Shown piece after piece: positions 1 to 9,315 of a stretch of 64,000 nucleotides of DNA. The position numbers were made by a program, and so were the translations under genes. This DNA comes from Pleomorphovibrio marinus (GTDB lineage: Bacteria; Bacteroidota; Bacteroidia; Cytophagales; Cyclobacteriaceae). The stretch lies in the NCBI RefSeq assembly GCF_003347495.1, contig NZ_QCXY01000007.1:186001-250000 (forward strand), read 5' to 3'. The notes under the pieces were generated by a model that was not told the origin of the DNA, searched no databases, and was given only the letters and a program-made list of their open reading frames with translations. Each line of letters starts with the position of its first letter. Positions within the stretch are counted from its first letter, which is position 1.

Positions 1-1124
1 ACTTTTAAGTGGGTGTTGTCCTGGCTTGGAAGGTCTATGGAAGAATGGTCTCCATCATGCCTTAGATTATATGCCCGGGGTATGCCCACCGCACCGGGGA
101 AGAGCCCTGCATGCTGGTTAAATTGGCTTACGGTCAAGGTACTTTTTCCCCAGTTCTTTCGAACCCCTCCCGTAAGGGAAAAATGTCTTTCCCTTCCTGC
201 CGTATTCTTTAGTCTATTGTCATAGACCGGCAGCACAAAGCCTGCATAATTGAAGCTTTCGGTGGGAACCCGGTAGTCCTGAAAATCCTGTGCCGTGAAC
301 CTGCCCTTGAATACAAAGTCCTTTTCGCTGCCCTCTACCATTGCTGTATTTCCCCACATGGCATTATTGGTGCGGTAGGTGCTGATCACATGGCCCCTAA
401 TAGTGCCCTCCTCGGGAAAGCCGGCAGGTGAAATATTGATGACTCCGGACATCCCATCCGAGCCGTAAATTAAGGAGGCAGGTCCTTTTATAACCTCTAC
501 CCGGTCCACGTCAAAGGGATCAATTTCCAAGCCATGGTCGGCACCCCATTGCTGTCCTTCTTGCTTGATGCCCCTGTCATTGACCATGATGCGGTTAAAA
601 CTCATACCACGAATCACTGGTTTGGAAATCCCAACACCTGTGTTGATAGTGCTGATGCCAGGCAGTTTTTCCAAGGCATTGGCAAATGTTCCTGTGTTGT
701 TTTTCTCCAAATAGTTCCTATCTACCACATCTATGGTTTGGGACTGCTCCACAGGGCCGTTCTTAAAGGGGTTTGCTTCTATGGTGAGTTCTTGAAGGGT
801 AATGGAGGATGGCTGCATGACTACCTCAATTTCCTCCCCTTCATCCTTGATTATTACCGTGGTGGAAGCCGATTTGAAACCCATATGTGTAAAGTGCAGG
901 TGATAGGTACCCTGCCTTAGGTTTGGGATAGCAAAATTCCCATCCAGGTCCGCGATGGCACCTTTTCCCAATTCATGGATATGTATATGGGCACCCAAGC
1001 CTTCGCCATCCTCTGCGACCACCTTGCCATGAAGCTGAAAATGCCCTTTTTGCTGACCTTGCCCAAGAATGGAGACAGTATTAAGTAAAAAAACGAAGAA
1101 GAAAAGGATAGGGATTTTTTTCAC
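1..1124 (-). CDS. TonB-dependent outer-membrane receptor (partial, C-terminus off left edge)
   Basis: About 374 codons are visible and the 3' end lies beyond the window. The protein imports an unknown substrate across the outer membrane using TonB energy. Reading from the start there is a signal peptide ending near VSILGQ, a CarboxypepD_reg beta-sandwich (GKVVAEDGEGL, then DLDGNFAIPNLRQGTYHLHF) and a plug domain (LEKLPGISTINTG, VIRGMSFNRIMVNDRG, VEVIKGPASLIYGSDGMSGVI). Only the first barrel strands follow. I chose GTG at 1124 because it opens directly onto the basic-hydrophobic signal peptide and no in-frame ATG lies upstream. The plug resembles metal/siderophore/cobalamin-type receptors rather than SusC, since the SusC signature is absent. 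No substrate can be named. Confidence 0.9.
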   Translation of the reverse strand, partial: MKKIPILFFFVFLLNTVSILGQGQQKGHFQLHGKVVAEDGEGLGAHIHIHELGKGAIADLDGNFAIPNLRQGTYHLHFTHMGFKSASTTVIIKDEGEEIEVVMQPSSITLQELTIEANPFKNGPVEQSQTIDVVDRNYLEKNNTGTFANALEKLPGISTINTGVGISKPVIRGMSFNRIMVNDRGIKQEGQQWGADHGLEIDPFDVDRVEVIKGPASLIYGSDGMSGVINISPAGFPEEGTIRGHVISTYRTNNAMWGNTAMVEGSEKDFVFKGRFTAQDFQDYRVPTESFNYAGFVLPVYDNRLKNTAGRERHFSLTGGVRKNWGKSTLTVSQFNQHAGLFPGAVGIPRAYNLRHDGDHSSIDLPSQDNTHLK

Positions 1125-1203
1125 CTGCAGGAAGGTATTTTCTTTTATGCAAAATTATTGCACCTTCAACAGAATAGCAAAAAAAAAGGTTTCTCTTTTT
1201 CTT

Positions 1204-1413
1204 TTATTTCTTTAATCTATCCAATAAATAGGTAAGCCCATTAAGTCGGATTTCATACATGGTCTCCAGCCAAATGCCCAGCTTACCCGGGGGAAAACCC
1301 TTTCTGTAAAACCAAATCAGATAGTGTTCGGGGATTTCACAAATCAATTTTCCCTTATACTGTCCAAAAGGCATTCGCTTGGTTACCAGGTCTTCTAGAA
1401 TAGTAGGATCCAT
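1204..1413 (-). CDS. DUF3820 family small protein
   Basis: A 69-residue protein matching the DUF3820 pattern: MPFGQYKGKLICEIPEHYL, then WFYRKGFPPGKLG and a closing YEIRLNGL. This domain is often found alone in Bacteroidota, or fused to exonuclease-type proteins elsewhere; its biochemical role is not established. The length is normal for the stand-alone form. It starts 14 nt after the stop of the membrane-protein gene at 1428-1865 on the same strand, so the two probably share a transcript. Confidence 0.8.
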   Translation of the reverse strand: MDPTILEDLVTKRMPFGQYKGKLICEIPEHYLIWFYRKGFPPGKLGIWLETMYEIRLNGLTYLLDRLKK

Positions 1414-1427
1414 GACAAGGATTTATT

Positions 1428-1865
1428 TTAGTTTAACCATGCCACCCAGGGTATCCTGCTGAGAATAAGGATAAAGGCAATTCCGTAAAACATATAGATG
1501 CTTCGAAATTGGCTCCTACTTTCAGTCAGTTTCTTAGCCCTGCTGTATCCTACAGTTATCAAGGCGACCGCAATGATGTTGATGACGGGATGCTCTAGGG
1601 CATACAGCCTGCTCATGGAATCTGACATGGTCCCGGGACCCAAATTGGATATGCCCAAGGGACTCAGAAAATAAAGAATTAAGCCTACCAATAATTGGAT
1701 GTGTGTGGGGATCAGTCCCAGCAAGCCCATTTTCCGGTCCTTTTCGCCGAAAGTTTTTCCGGAAAGTGCCCCTACTAATGCGTAAATAAAACTTATGGCT
1801 ATGCCCAATAACACCAAATAGGCAAAATAGGAATGTAAGTGCTGAAATCCAGTGGTCATCTTCAA
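1428..1865 (-). CDS. Small four-helix membrane protein (cytochrome b-like in Bacteroidota annotations)
   Basis: A 145-residue integral membrane protein with four predicted hydrophobic segments, at about residues 10-34, 48-68, 88-108 and 122-142. Histidines sit near the membrane edges (HLHSYF at the N-terminus, PTHIQL before helix 2, LEHPVI before helix 3), an arrangement reminiscent of small cytochrome b-type proteins. Haem binding is inference only. The start may be ATG 1865 or ATG 1859 (MKMTTG). It lies just upstream of the DUF3820 gene. Function unknown. Confidence 0.7.
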   Translation of the reverse strand: MKMTTGFQHLHSYFAYLVLLGIAISFIYALVGALSGKTFGEKDRKMGLLGLIPTHIQLLVGLILYFLSPLGISNLGPGTMSDSMSRLYALEHPVINIIAVALITVGYSRAKKLTESRSQFRSIYMFYGIAFILILSRIPWVAWLN

Positions 1866-1935
1866 AAGGTTTGTTTGATTAGCTAAATAAATGATTAGCT
1901 AAATAAAGCAAAATTCCGCAGAAAAGTTGCCTCTA

Positions 1936-3096
1936 TTAAGGCTTTTCCTCCGCATTCTTCCTCCTTTTTTCCTCAAACGTCTCATTGTCATTGCTAAACA
2001 GATAGCCAAAGGCATCCAATTGAGGAATGTTTCTGCACAAAATACTGACGATGGCAAAGAGAGGTATGGCCAGCACCATGCCGATAATTCCCCAAATCTC
2101 GTTGCCAAGGATCACCGAAAAGATGATAAAGAAGGGGTGTACGTCGAGTTTTCCTCCCAGCACCATAGGCTGAAGAATATAACTGTCCAAAAACTGCACA
2201 AACAGGAAGGTAATAGTGACGCCCAACAGAATACCCGTGTCGCCTCCGGAAAACAAGCCCATGGCCATGGCTATCAAATAGCCCAAAAAGTTGCCCACAA
2301 AGGGAATGATGGAAAGTATGGCCGCAATGACACTTACAAAGAGCCAATTTTCCACCCCGGAAATCAAGAGTCCTATGCTGTATAATATCACCAAAATAAC
2401 CATCAGAAATAGTCTTCCCAAAAGATAGGTCTGCACCACTGTAGACGATTTTCCCAAAATCACACTGACTTCTTCCTGCTTTCTCTTGGGGAAGAGCAAA
2501 AGGATGAAAGTTTTAAAATGTTGCCGGAAATGCATGAACAAGAACACATAAACCAGTGTAATCAAAAAATTTGTCAAAAAGGTAATGGTGCCTCCCATAA
2601 TTTGTAGTGCCTGTTCCCCTTTATCTTCCTCGTTACCGTTATCTTCCTCCTCCTCATTCTCCCCGTCTCCATCCTCTTCCTCGCTCATTCCGTAATCGTT
2701 TTTGTATTCCTCCAAGGACTCTTTTTCCATGGGGGTATGGTCAAGGATAAAACCTTCAAATTCTTTCAGTTTTGGCATAAAGGACTCCTTTAATTCCTCC
2801 CAGTCCTCCAATACATCTTTGATCTGCAAGGATACCACGAATGAAACCCCTAAAAACACTACAATCAAAGCCAAAAAGCTTATCAGGCTTGCAAATATGC
2901 TTTTTAGCCCCCATTTCTCCAATTTCTTGGCCATGGGGATAATAAGTAGTGCCAATACGAATGCAGTAAGCAGAGGAGCCAAGAAAGGCTGGGCCTTGGT
3001 AAGGCCATAGAAAAATATAAAAGTGCCCATCAGTAATAACGGGGTTAGCACCAAAAATAAAATTGGTTTCGAAAAATATGTTTTTCTTTCCTGCAT
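1936..3096 (-). CDS. AI-2E family transporter (PerM/TqsA type)
   Basis: A 386-residue polytopic membrane protein of the AI-2E transporter family (PF01594), whose members export autoinducer-2 or act as sodium/proton antiporters or general permeases. The sequence shows an N-terminal hairpin (residues about 10-55), another TM near 65-90, a soluble loop, then the conserved C-terminal half with FLVQFLDSYILQPMVLGGKLDVHPFFII and GNEIWGIIGMVLAIPLFAI. The central loop carries an unusual run of Glu, Asp, Gly and Asn at about residues 138-162, not needed for the family fold. Specificity cannot be deduced. It is transcribed divergently from the P-type ATPase. Confidence 0.9.
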   Translation of the reverse strand: MQERKTYFSKPILFLVLTPLLLMGTFIFFYGLTKAQPFLAPLLTAFVLALLIIPMAKKLEKWGLKSIFASLISFLALIVVFLGVSFVVSLQIKDVLEDWEELKESFMPKLKEFEGFILDHTPMEKESLEEYKNDYGMSEEEDGDGENEEEEDNGNEEDKGEQALQIMGGTITFLTNFLITLVYVFLFMHFRQHFKTFILLLFPKRKQEEVSVILGKSSTVVQTYLLGRLFLMVILVILYSIGLLISGVENWLFVSVIAAILSIIPFVGNFLGYLIAMAMGLFSGGDTGILLGVTITFLFVQFLDSYILQPMVLGGKLDVHPFFIIFSVILGNEIWGIIGMVLAIPLFAIVSILCRNIPQLDAFGYLFSNDNETFEEKRRKNAEEKP

Positions 3097-3480
3097 GGAT
3101 AATAATTTAGTTTCTGAGGTTACAATTATCGTGCTTATAAGCCCTCAAGATGAAAAATAATTATGCAGGCCAATAAAGTCCAAGAAAACATAGATTCCTG
3201 AAAATTTTCAAGAAAAAACACTGTTTTTTTTGATAATATGTTCCGAATTTTCGAACTAATTATAATCCTTTCCGGAGAGTTGGCTGAGATCTATGCCACT
3301 ATTCGGCCATTAAAATAGGGATTTGGGGACTTGTCCCATAATCTCCAGACTTGGGTGAAAGCTTTTTAAATGGTAATCAGTTCAATTTAAGCAGCGGTGA
3401 TTTTTGCTTAGATTGCATTTGATTAACGCTGGCTTGTGGATGTTGTAAATAACAAACCGTAAAGAATTGAAGGATATACA
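3097..3480. other. Divergent intergenic region, 384 bp
   Basis: Lies between the AI-2E transporter (minus) and the P-type ATPase (plus), so it must hold both promoters. I see no convincing pair of TTTG and TAnnTTTG elements and no coding potential. Confidence 0.5.
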
Positions 3481-6201
3481 ATGAAGAACAATAAGGAAGC
3501 TAGGTATAATGACAGACAATTCTATACGGACTCTATCGATGATGTTGCGGAATTCTTTAATTCCAATATCAAAGATGGCTTGAATCAGAAGGAAGCTCTT
3601 CAACGTCTCAATCAGCATGGTCGAAATAAACTGCCTTCTCCCGGTCGAAAAGGTGTGCTAGTTCGTTTCTTTTCCCAGTTCCATAATGTTCTAATTTACC
3701 TACTAATTGTTGCCGCAGTTGTAGCTGCATTTTTTGGCGATTGGGTAGAAGCGGCAGTTATCTTTGCAGTAGTTATTATAAACGTACTTGTAAGTTTTAT
3801 CCAGGAGGGGAAAGCTGAAAAAGCCCTAGATGGAATTAAAAGGATGCTCTCGCAGGTAACCGTGGTTATCCGTGAAGGAAAACGGATGACCATTGAAGCA
3901 GAGGAAGTAATTCCAGGGGATTTAGTGTTTCTTAAATCCGGCGACCGGGTCCCCGCAGACACAAGATTGGTTTCAGTAAAAAATCTGCGAGTTGAAGAAT
4001 CAGCACTGACAGGTGAATCAGAAGGTGTTGAGAAACACTCGGAAACATTAGTTTCAAAAGCGGTTCTGGGTGACCAAAAGAATATGGTGTTTGCAGGAAC
4101 CACCGTATCCTATGGGGAGGCAACAGGCATTGTCACTGCTACAGGAGAGAAAACAGAGATCGGGCGCATCAACAAAATGATGACTGATGTTGCTGAAAAA
4201 ACCACTCCGCTGTTACGCTCAATGGATAATTTTGGGAAAATCATATCTTTTGCAATCATAATTGCGGCAGGTGGTTTTTTTGCTTTTGGTTTGCTTGTTC
4301 AAGGTAGTAGTGCCGAGGAAATGTTCATTGTCTCCATAAGCATTATTGTAGCGTCAATACCAGAGGGCCTTCCTGCAATTCTAACCACAACTTTGGCTCT
4401 TGGTGTACAGCGTATGGCGCAGCGAAACGCCATTATCCGAAAACTCCCTTCCGTGGAAACGCTTGGTTCCGTAAAAGTAATATGTTCAGATAAAACCGGT
4501 ACACTTACCCGAAATGAAATGACTGTGCAGTCGGTAGTTATCGCTTCTGGAAACTATTCTGTTGAAGGTACAGGGTATGAACCTTCAGGACGTATTTTAA
4601 CGAATGAAGGGGTTTCTGTTGATATAAGCGAACATCCTATACTGTTATCCCTGCTTCGTTGCGCGCGCGCATGCAACGATTCCTCTGTGGAAAAAGGAAC
4701 CTCTGGCGAATGGGAACTTCAGGGTACACCCACTGAAGGTGCGCTCACCGTTTTTGCGCTTAAAGGTGGACTGAAAGATTATAAACCTAACAGGCTGGAT
4801 AGTATTCCTTTTGAATCCGAACACAAATATATGGCCACCTTGAACGACACGGAAAGTGGTAGAACGGTTTTTATTAAAGGGGCTCCGGAGCGGATAATAG
4901 AAAAATGTTCTCGGCAACTGACCGAAAAAGGAGAGAAGGAAATCGATGTAAAATTTTGGCAAAAAGCAATGGAAGATATTGCTGGAGAGGGAAACAGGGT
5001 TATCGCATGTGCAAAGTTGGATGTTTCAGCTGATACTGAAACTATCGAACACGATGATATATCCGGTGATTTGGTACTTTTAGGGCTTATAGGCATAATC
5101 GATCCTCCTCGGCCTGAAGTAATGGAAGCCATACAGGAATGTAAAGAAGCTGGTATAAGGGTTATTATGATAACTGGTGACCATGCAGCTACCGCGGATG
5201 CGATAGCCCAAAAGCTTGGGTTGGAAGTGATAAATGGTGCCTTAACCGGCTCACAGATTGAGGAAATGGACGAGAAGACACTTGGAGAAGCAGTTAAAAC
5301 CCATAATGTGTTTGCACGAACAAATCCCGAGCACAAACTCCGGCTTGTACAGGTGCTGCAGGCTCAAGGCATGCTCTGTGCAATGACCGGTGATGGGGTC
5401 AACGATGCTCCTGCGTTGAAAACAGCCGATATTGGTATAGCCATGGGAATCAAGGGGACGGAGGTCACCAAAGAGGCTGCGGAAATGGTGCTTACAGATG
5501 ATAATTTTGCCACTATCGTTCATGCGATTGAGGAGGGGAGAACCATCTATGACAATATAAAGAAAACGATACTTTTCCTTTTGCCTGCTAATGGCGCTGA
5601 GGCCTCAATTATTAGTGCCGCCATTCTTTTTGGTATCACCCTGCCCATTAGTCCATTACAGATTCTATGGGTCAATATGGTCTCCGCAGTAACGCTTGCG
5701 CTTTGTTTAACGGTGGAACCGATGGAACGGTTAGTCATGAAGCGGAAACCCCGAAAACAGGATGAACCTATAATAGGGCCAAGTTTTTTTTGGAGGGTGC
5801 TGTTTGTTTCTTTTATCAGTGGAAGTGTTTCTTTTGCCGCATTCCTGCTTGCTCAAAGAGGCGGCCTAGGGGAAACACTTAATCTGGAGCAGTCCCGAAC
5901 TGTCGCAGTTAATATGTTGGTGATAGCTCACACCTTTTACCTGTTCAGTAGCAGAAAAATGTATGAATCAAGTATTTCCCTAAGGATTTTTGACAACAAA
6001 ATATCATTTTTTTTGGTTGGCGTTCTATTGGTATTGCAGGCAGTGTTCACCTACCTTCCCATAGCGAATCAACTTTTTGGCACGGCTCCATTTCCGTTGC
6101 GTATCTGGTTGTTACTATTTGCCGCAGGTTTGTGTGTGTTCTTTATTGTAGAACTGGAAAAATTTCTTCGAATTAAATTTTCAAAAAAAAGAATAATATA
6201 G
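3481..6201 (+). CDS. P2-type cation-transporting ATPase
   Basis: A 906-residue P-type ATPase that would pump a cation at the cost of ATP in the inner membrane. Domains in order are: N-terminal cation-ATPase domain; actuator with LTGES (residues about 176-180); M4 with PEGLP (294-298); phosphorylation site DKTGT with Asp337; nucleotide-binding domain with KGAPE; hinge MITGDH and TGDGVNDAPAL; and a six-helix C-terminal cation domain. M5 keeps the Asn704-x-x-Glu707 pair and M4 keeps Glu295, both calcium ligands in SERCA. M6, however, reads N732-M-V-S735-A736, so the Asp equal to SERCA Asp800 is Ala. This fits a less characterised P2 subgroup rather than a standard Ca2+ pump. Arginine codons are mostly CGN, whereas most neighbours use AGG/AGA, which hints at horizontal acquisition. 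Confidence 0.93.
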   Translation: MKNNKEARYNDRQFYTDSIDDVAEFFNSNIKDGLNQKEALQRLNQHGRNKLPSPGRKGVLVRFFSQFHNVLIYLLIVAAVVAAFFGDWVEAAVIFAVVIINVLVSFIQEGKAEKALDGIKRMLSQVTVVIREGKRMTIEAEEVIPGDLVFLKSGDRVPADTRLVSVKNLRVEESALTGESEGVEKHSETLVSKAVLGDQKNMVFAGTTVSYGEATGIVTATGEKTEIGRINKMMTDVAEKTTPLLRSMDNFGKIISFAIIIAAGGFFAFGLLVQGSSAEEMFIVSISIIVASIPEGLPAILTTTLALGVQRMAQRNAIIRKLPSVETLGSVKVICSDKTGTLTRNEMTVQSVVIASGNYSVEGTGYEPSGRILTNEGVSVDISEHPILLSLLRCARACNDSSVEKGTSGEWELQGTPTEGALTVFALKGGLKDYKPNRLDSIPFESEHKYMATLNDTESGRTVFIKGAPERIIEKCSRQLTEKGEKEIDVKFWQKAMEDIAGEGNRVIACAKLDVSADTETIEHDDISGDLVLLGLIGIIDPPRPEVMEAIQECKEAGIRVIMITGDHAATADAIAQKLGLEVINGALTGSQIEEMDEKTLGEAVKTHNVFARTNPEHKLRLVQVLQAQGMLCAMTGDGVNDAPALKTADIGIAMGIKGTEVTKEAAEMVLTDDNFATIVHAIEEGRTIYDNIKKTILFLLPANGAEASIISAAILFGITLPISPLQILWVNMVSAVTLALCLTVEPMERLVMKRKPRKQDEPIIGPSFFWRVLFVSFISGSVSFAAFLLAQRGGLGETLNLEQSRTVAVNMLVIAHTFYLFSSRKMYESSISLRIFDNKISFFLVGVLLVLQAVFTYLPIANQLFGTAPFPLRIWLLLFAAGLCVFFIVELEKFLRIKFSKKRII

Positions 6202-6586
6202 AAAATTTCATTGCTTACTTCGTATCACGAAAACCAACGTCCTGATTGGCAATTTCTGGGTATAATTTCCTATTGAAAATACTCTATGGACAAGTAATGA
6301 GCAACCTGTACCAGGATGGGTTGATATTCGGCATGCCCAAGTTTTAATGTGCCGATAACATGCCTAGTATAATGAGTTTCCCTTTTCCCCAAATTTATCT
6401 TCACAGAAAAATTCAAGGGTAGAGGGTATAACTCTTATTACTGGCTCCTACAATTCTTCTCCCAATAAACTCCTGCCGCATTTTTTACCTAAATTTTTCA
6501 AACATTGTCGCATTAGTCTCGTAATTTTATAGTGAGGCATTTTTGTTAGACCTTTTAAAATTTTCTTTTATTATAACCTTTAGAAA
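6202..6586. other. Intergenic region, 385 bp
   Basis: No credible ORF. A short dyad (TTCGGCA near 6327 and TGCCGA near 6350) could form a weak hairpin but has no T-tract. It may hold the ATPase 3' end signals and the promoter of the outer-membrane protein gene; nothing firmer can be said. Confidence 0.4.
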
Positions 6587-7204
6587 ATGAAATTCAACCT
6601 TCTAGTGTCTGTTTTCCTGCTCCTCTCTTTCGTTTCCCAAGCACAACAGGTTAACCTGGATGCAGGACTCGGTTTGGGTACGACTTTTAATTATGGTGAA
6701 ATAGGTCCTGCAAAAATTCTATTCACCTCTTCACTGAAATACCAATCCAATCATCGTTTTGATTTTAGCTTGGACTTTCTTACCACTGGGCAGATGGGGT
6801 TTTCTGACCCCTCACCGATAGTATCCTTAGACCATTTCGATATTTATGACGAAAGGCAGGCCAATTTGACCAATTTCATGTTTTTTAGTAAATACAAATT
6901 TGCCATCCAAGATCCCAATAAATATGCATTTGTAGGGGCTGGAGCTGGCCTGAGTCATGTAGTGCAAAGGGTGAGAACCAATGAAACCCGAAATGTCACG
7001 AAAAACAACTTTTTAGTAGGCATTGAGGCGGGTTTAGTTAGAAGAAACTTCACCTTTGGCCTTCGATGGCTCAGCCCGGTGACCACACCCACCTTTGAGG
7101 AAATCAGTGAAGAAACCAGCAGAACAGTGGTCTTCAGTGAAGCTAACCTCACACCCATTTTATTCTATGCCAAATACGATATCCTTCGGATTTGGAAACT
7201 ATAA
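6587..7204 (+). CDS. Outer-membrane beta-barrel protein, unknown function
   Basis: A 205-residue protein with a clear signal peptide (MKFNLLVSVFLLLSFVSQA, cleavage about residue 19-20). Alternating hydrophobic and polar strands follow, such as RFDFSLDFLTTGQMGF, NKYAFVGAGAGLSHVV and FTFGLRWLSP, and the last strand ends close to the C-terminus (YAKYDILRIWKL). This is the pattern of small eight-strand-like OmpW/OmpX-size barrels common in Bacteroidota. No family-specific motif is recognised. The gene stands alone, with long gaps on both sides. Confidence 0.7.
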   Translation: MKFNLLVSVFLLLSFVSQAQQVNLDAGLGLGTTFNYGEIGPAKILFTSSLKYQSNHRFDFSLDFLTTGQMGFSDPSPIVSLDHFDIYDERQANLTNFMFFSKYKFAIQDPNKYAFVGAGAGLSHVVQRVRTNETRNVTKNNFLVGIEAGLVRRNFTFGLRWLSPVTTPTFEEISEETSRTVVFSEANLTPILFYAKYDILRIWKL

Positions 7205-7690
7205 TCCATGCTTGGGGTAGTATTCAATATGTTTTTTTACCCGTATTTTTTTAGGAATCGCAATGTTGGAAGGCCGTTTGTGAGGAAATGCCTCTTGTAA
7301 ATTCCTAATTTCCCTTGGTCAGCAAGTTCTAGGATGAAGACCACAATTTTTTGCCTGGTCTAATTCAAGCATTGGGTTAATAGAAAATGGCCCTAATTTT
7401 TTCGAGGATATTAATCCAGCCGACCAGTTTCCACAGCATATTCATTAATCTAAAAAAAGTAAAATTTGAACTGGGGATAAGAAACCAATAAAAAGGCTTT
7501 TAGAAAATTGTTACTACTGATAACTAATTTGAAATTTTTTAAGAAAAGAAATAAGTGGAGTAATCAATACAAGTAAATTCCACAGCAAATTGCTTAGTTT
7601 TGCCTTTTCAAAAACAAGCTGTCGGAATCTTATTCTTCGTGTAGTTTGGGTTTCCGATGTTTTTCCCTGTTCCCTCAGATAAGGTTATTG
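7205..7690. other. Intergenic region, 486 bp
   Basis: No ORF with coding character. It is AT-rich in its second half and contains a candidate -7 promoter element at 7595-7602 in front of the MFS gene. Confidence 0.4.
7595..7602 (+). promoter_or_regulatory. Candidate -7 element for the MFS transporter
   Basis: TAGTTTTG fits the Bacteroidota TAnnTTTG -7 consensus exactly and would leave a leader of about 80 nt. No good TTTG -33 element lies 17-21 nt upstream, so this is only a candidate. Confidence 0.3.
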
Positions 7691-8983
7691 ATGCATTACC
7701 TCTCATTTGTCAAGTCCAATAGCAGGTTGCTCACTTTTGGACTCTTAATGAATTGCTTATCGGGTTATGGCCAAACTTACCTTTTGGCACTTTATATTCC
7801 CTATATCATAGCCGACTATTCCCTTTCCAATGCACAGGTGAGTGTGTATTATATGCTTGCCACCATTGGCAGTGCATTTTTGTTGCCCTCCGTGGGTAAG
7901 CTCATTGACAGAACTGCCCTGAAGCCTTACACACTTTGGGCCACCTTGGTGTTTGTCATATCCATGGTATTGATGAGTGTCAATACTTTATGGTTTATTC
8001 TTCCCTTTGCGTTTTTTGGGTTAAGGATTGCTGGTCAGGGTCTGTTTAGCCATATAGGTATCACGGCCATGTCCAGGTATTTCGAGAAGGGAAGGGGCAA
8101 AGCCATCAGTTTGGCCTCCTTAGGCCATCCCTTGGGGCAGGCCCTGCTTCCGATTTCCTTAGTGGGAATTATAGAATGGGTGGGATGGAGAGAATCCCTA
8201 CTGGTAACGGGTGCCTTGGTAGCGGTAATGGTTCCTCTTTATCTGTATTTTTTCATCGATGAGGGCAAGTTGGTAATTTATGAGAGTAGCCCTTCAACAG
8301 GTGGGAGAAAAGCCGCAGAAAATTCACAATGGGACATCATCAAATCCCCTCAGTTTTTGCTCCTCGCTCCAAATTTGTTTATCTTTTCCTTCGTGGTTAC
8401 CGCCTTGTTTTTCTACCAGTTTGCCATAGCTGATTTTAAGGATTGGTCCCTTCAGCGAATGGCCTTGGGACTTACCTTCTATGCGGTGGCAGGTTCCTTA
8501 GCCATTATTGTGGCTGGGCCCTTGATTGACAGATATTCTGCTAGGCGTTTTTTTCCTTTCTATCTCATTCCCTTTTTTCTGGGTGTGATGGCGGTGTGGC
8601 TGGTAGATGCAAAATGGGCGATTTTCCCATATATGATTTTGATGGGGGCGTCATCCGGGGCTGGGAATGCAATAATGTCCGCTATTCAAGTGGAGTTGTT
8701 TGGCACCAAAAATATTGGTAAGGTACGAAGTGTTTTCGCTTCTTTGATGGTGCTTAGTTCCGCAATAGGACCCGCGGTATTTGGGGTTTTAGTGGATGCC
8801 TCCATAAGTTACGATGTTATTTTCCTAGCTTCCCTGGGCTTGTTACTACTGGTAATTGCCCAGTCTTTCAGGGTAATACCCACTTATACCTATGCCAGGA
8901 TGAAGTACAAATTCAAGCAGAGAGACAGAAGATTCGATTTTTGGCACATCCTGAGTTTTGGTTCCCTAATGGGAAAGAAATAA
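7691..8983 (+). CDS. MFS transporter
   Basis: About 430 residues with twelve predicted TM helices of the major facilitator superfamily (MFS_1). Motif A-like sequence appears after TM2 (GKLIDRTALKP) and again in the second half (GPLIDRYSARR), marking the two six-helix bundles. It probably moves a small organic anion or drug across the inner membrane; the substrate is unknown. ATG 7691 (MHYLSFVKSN) is preferred over the in-frame start at 7646, which would add a poorly conserved-looking 15-residue extension. A hairpin terminator follows the stop. Confidence 0.88.
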   Translation: MHYLSFVKSNSRLLTFGLLMNCLSGYGQTYLLALYIPYIIADYSLSNAQVSVYYMLATIGSAFLLPSVGKLIDRTALKPYTLWATLVFVISMVLMSVNTLWFILPFAFFGLRIAGQGLFSHIGITAMSRYFEKGRGKAISLASLGHPLGQALLPISLVGIIEWVGWRESLLVTGALVAVMVPLYLYFFIDEGKLVIYESSPSTGGRKAAENSQWDIIKSPQFLLLAPNLFIFSFVVTALFFYQFAIADFKDWSLQRMALGLTFYAVAGSLAIIVAGPLIDRYSARRFFPFYLIPFFLGVMAVWLVDAKWAIFPYMILMGASSGAGNAIMSAIQVELFGTKNIGKVRSVFASLMVLSSAIGPAVFGVLVDASISYDVIFLASLGLLLLVIAQSFRVIPTYTYARMKYKFKQRDRRFDFWHILSFGSLMGKK

Positions 8984-9315
8984 GAATATATAGTGTAGGC
9001 CTTTTTGGTAACCATAGGCCTATTTTATACTTTCAAAAACCACTTTTAACCTCCTTCAATAGAGGCTTTTATATTCACAAAAATGGCGTAGGTTGCTAGA
9101 TTTCTATTTTCGTTTGGTAAATCAAGTTCTCTTTTTTAATCCTTTTTACCTAGTCAAAAAAACCTATCCCCATAAATTCCTTTCCCAATCCAATACTGTG
9201 TTATTTATAAGGTTCCTCCCTATTTTGCTTTGGAGGATTTTCAATTAACCAAAATTATCTTTAGTTTTAAAGGCTTGGTTGGTCCCTGAATTTCTGCTCA
9301 TAAACCCATATCTTC
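8984..9315. other. Intergenic region, 332 bp
   Basis: Holds the probable MFS terminator at 8996-9026 and, further right, the leader of the sulfatase gene. There is a weak -7-like TAGTTTTA at 9262-9269 without a matching -33 box. No coding potential. Confidence 0.4.
8996..9026 (+). terminator. Hairpin terminator after the MFS gene
   Basis: Stem TAGGCCT (8996-9002) pairs with AGGCCTA (9016-9022) across a 13-nt loop and is followed by TTTT. Confidence 0.5.

Noticed and set aside
1994-2385. Overlapping ORFs on both strands inside the AI-2E gene
   Set aside because: Shadow frames of a well-supported coding region.
6541-6586. Promoter right before the 6587 outer-membrane gene
   Set aside because: The TTTTG and TAACCTTTA pair would leave almost no leader and only partly fits the consensus.
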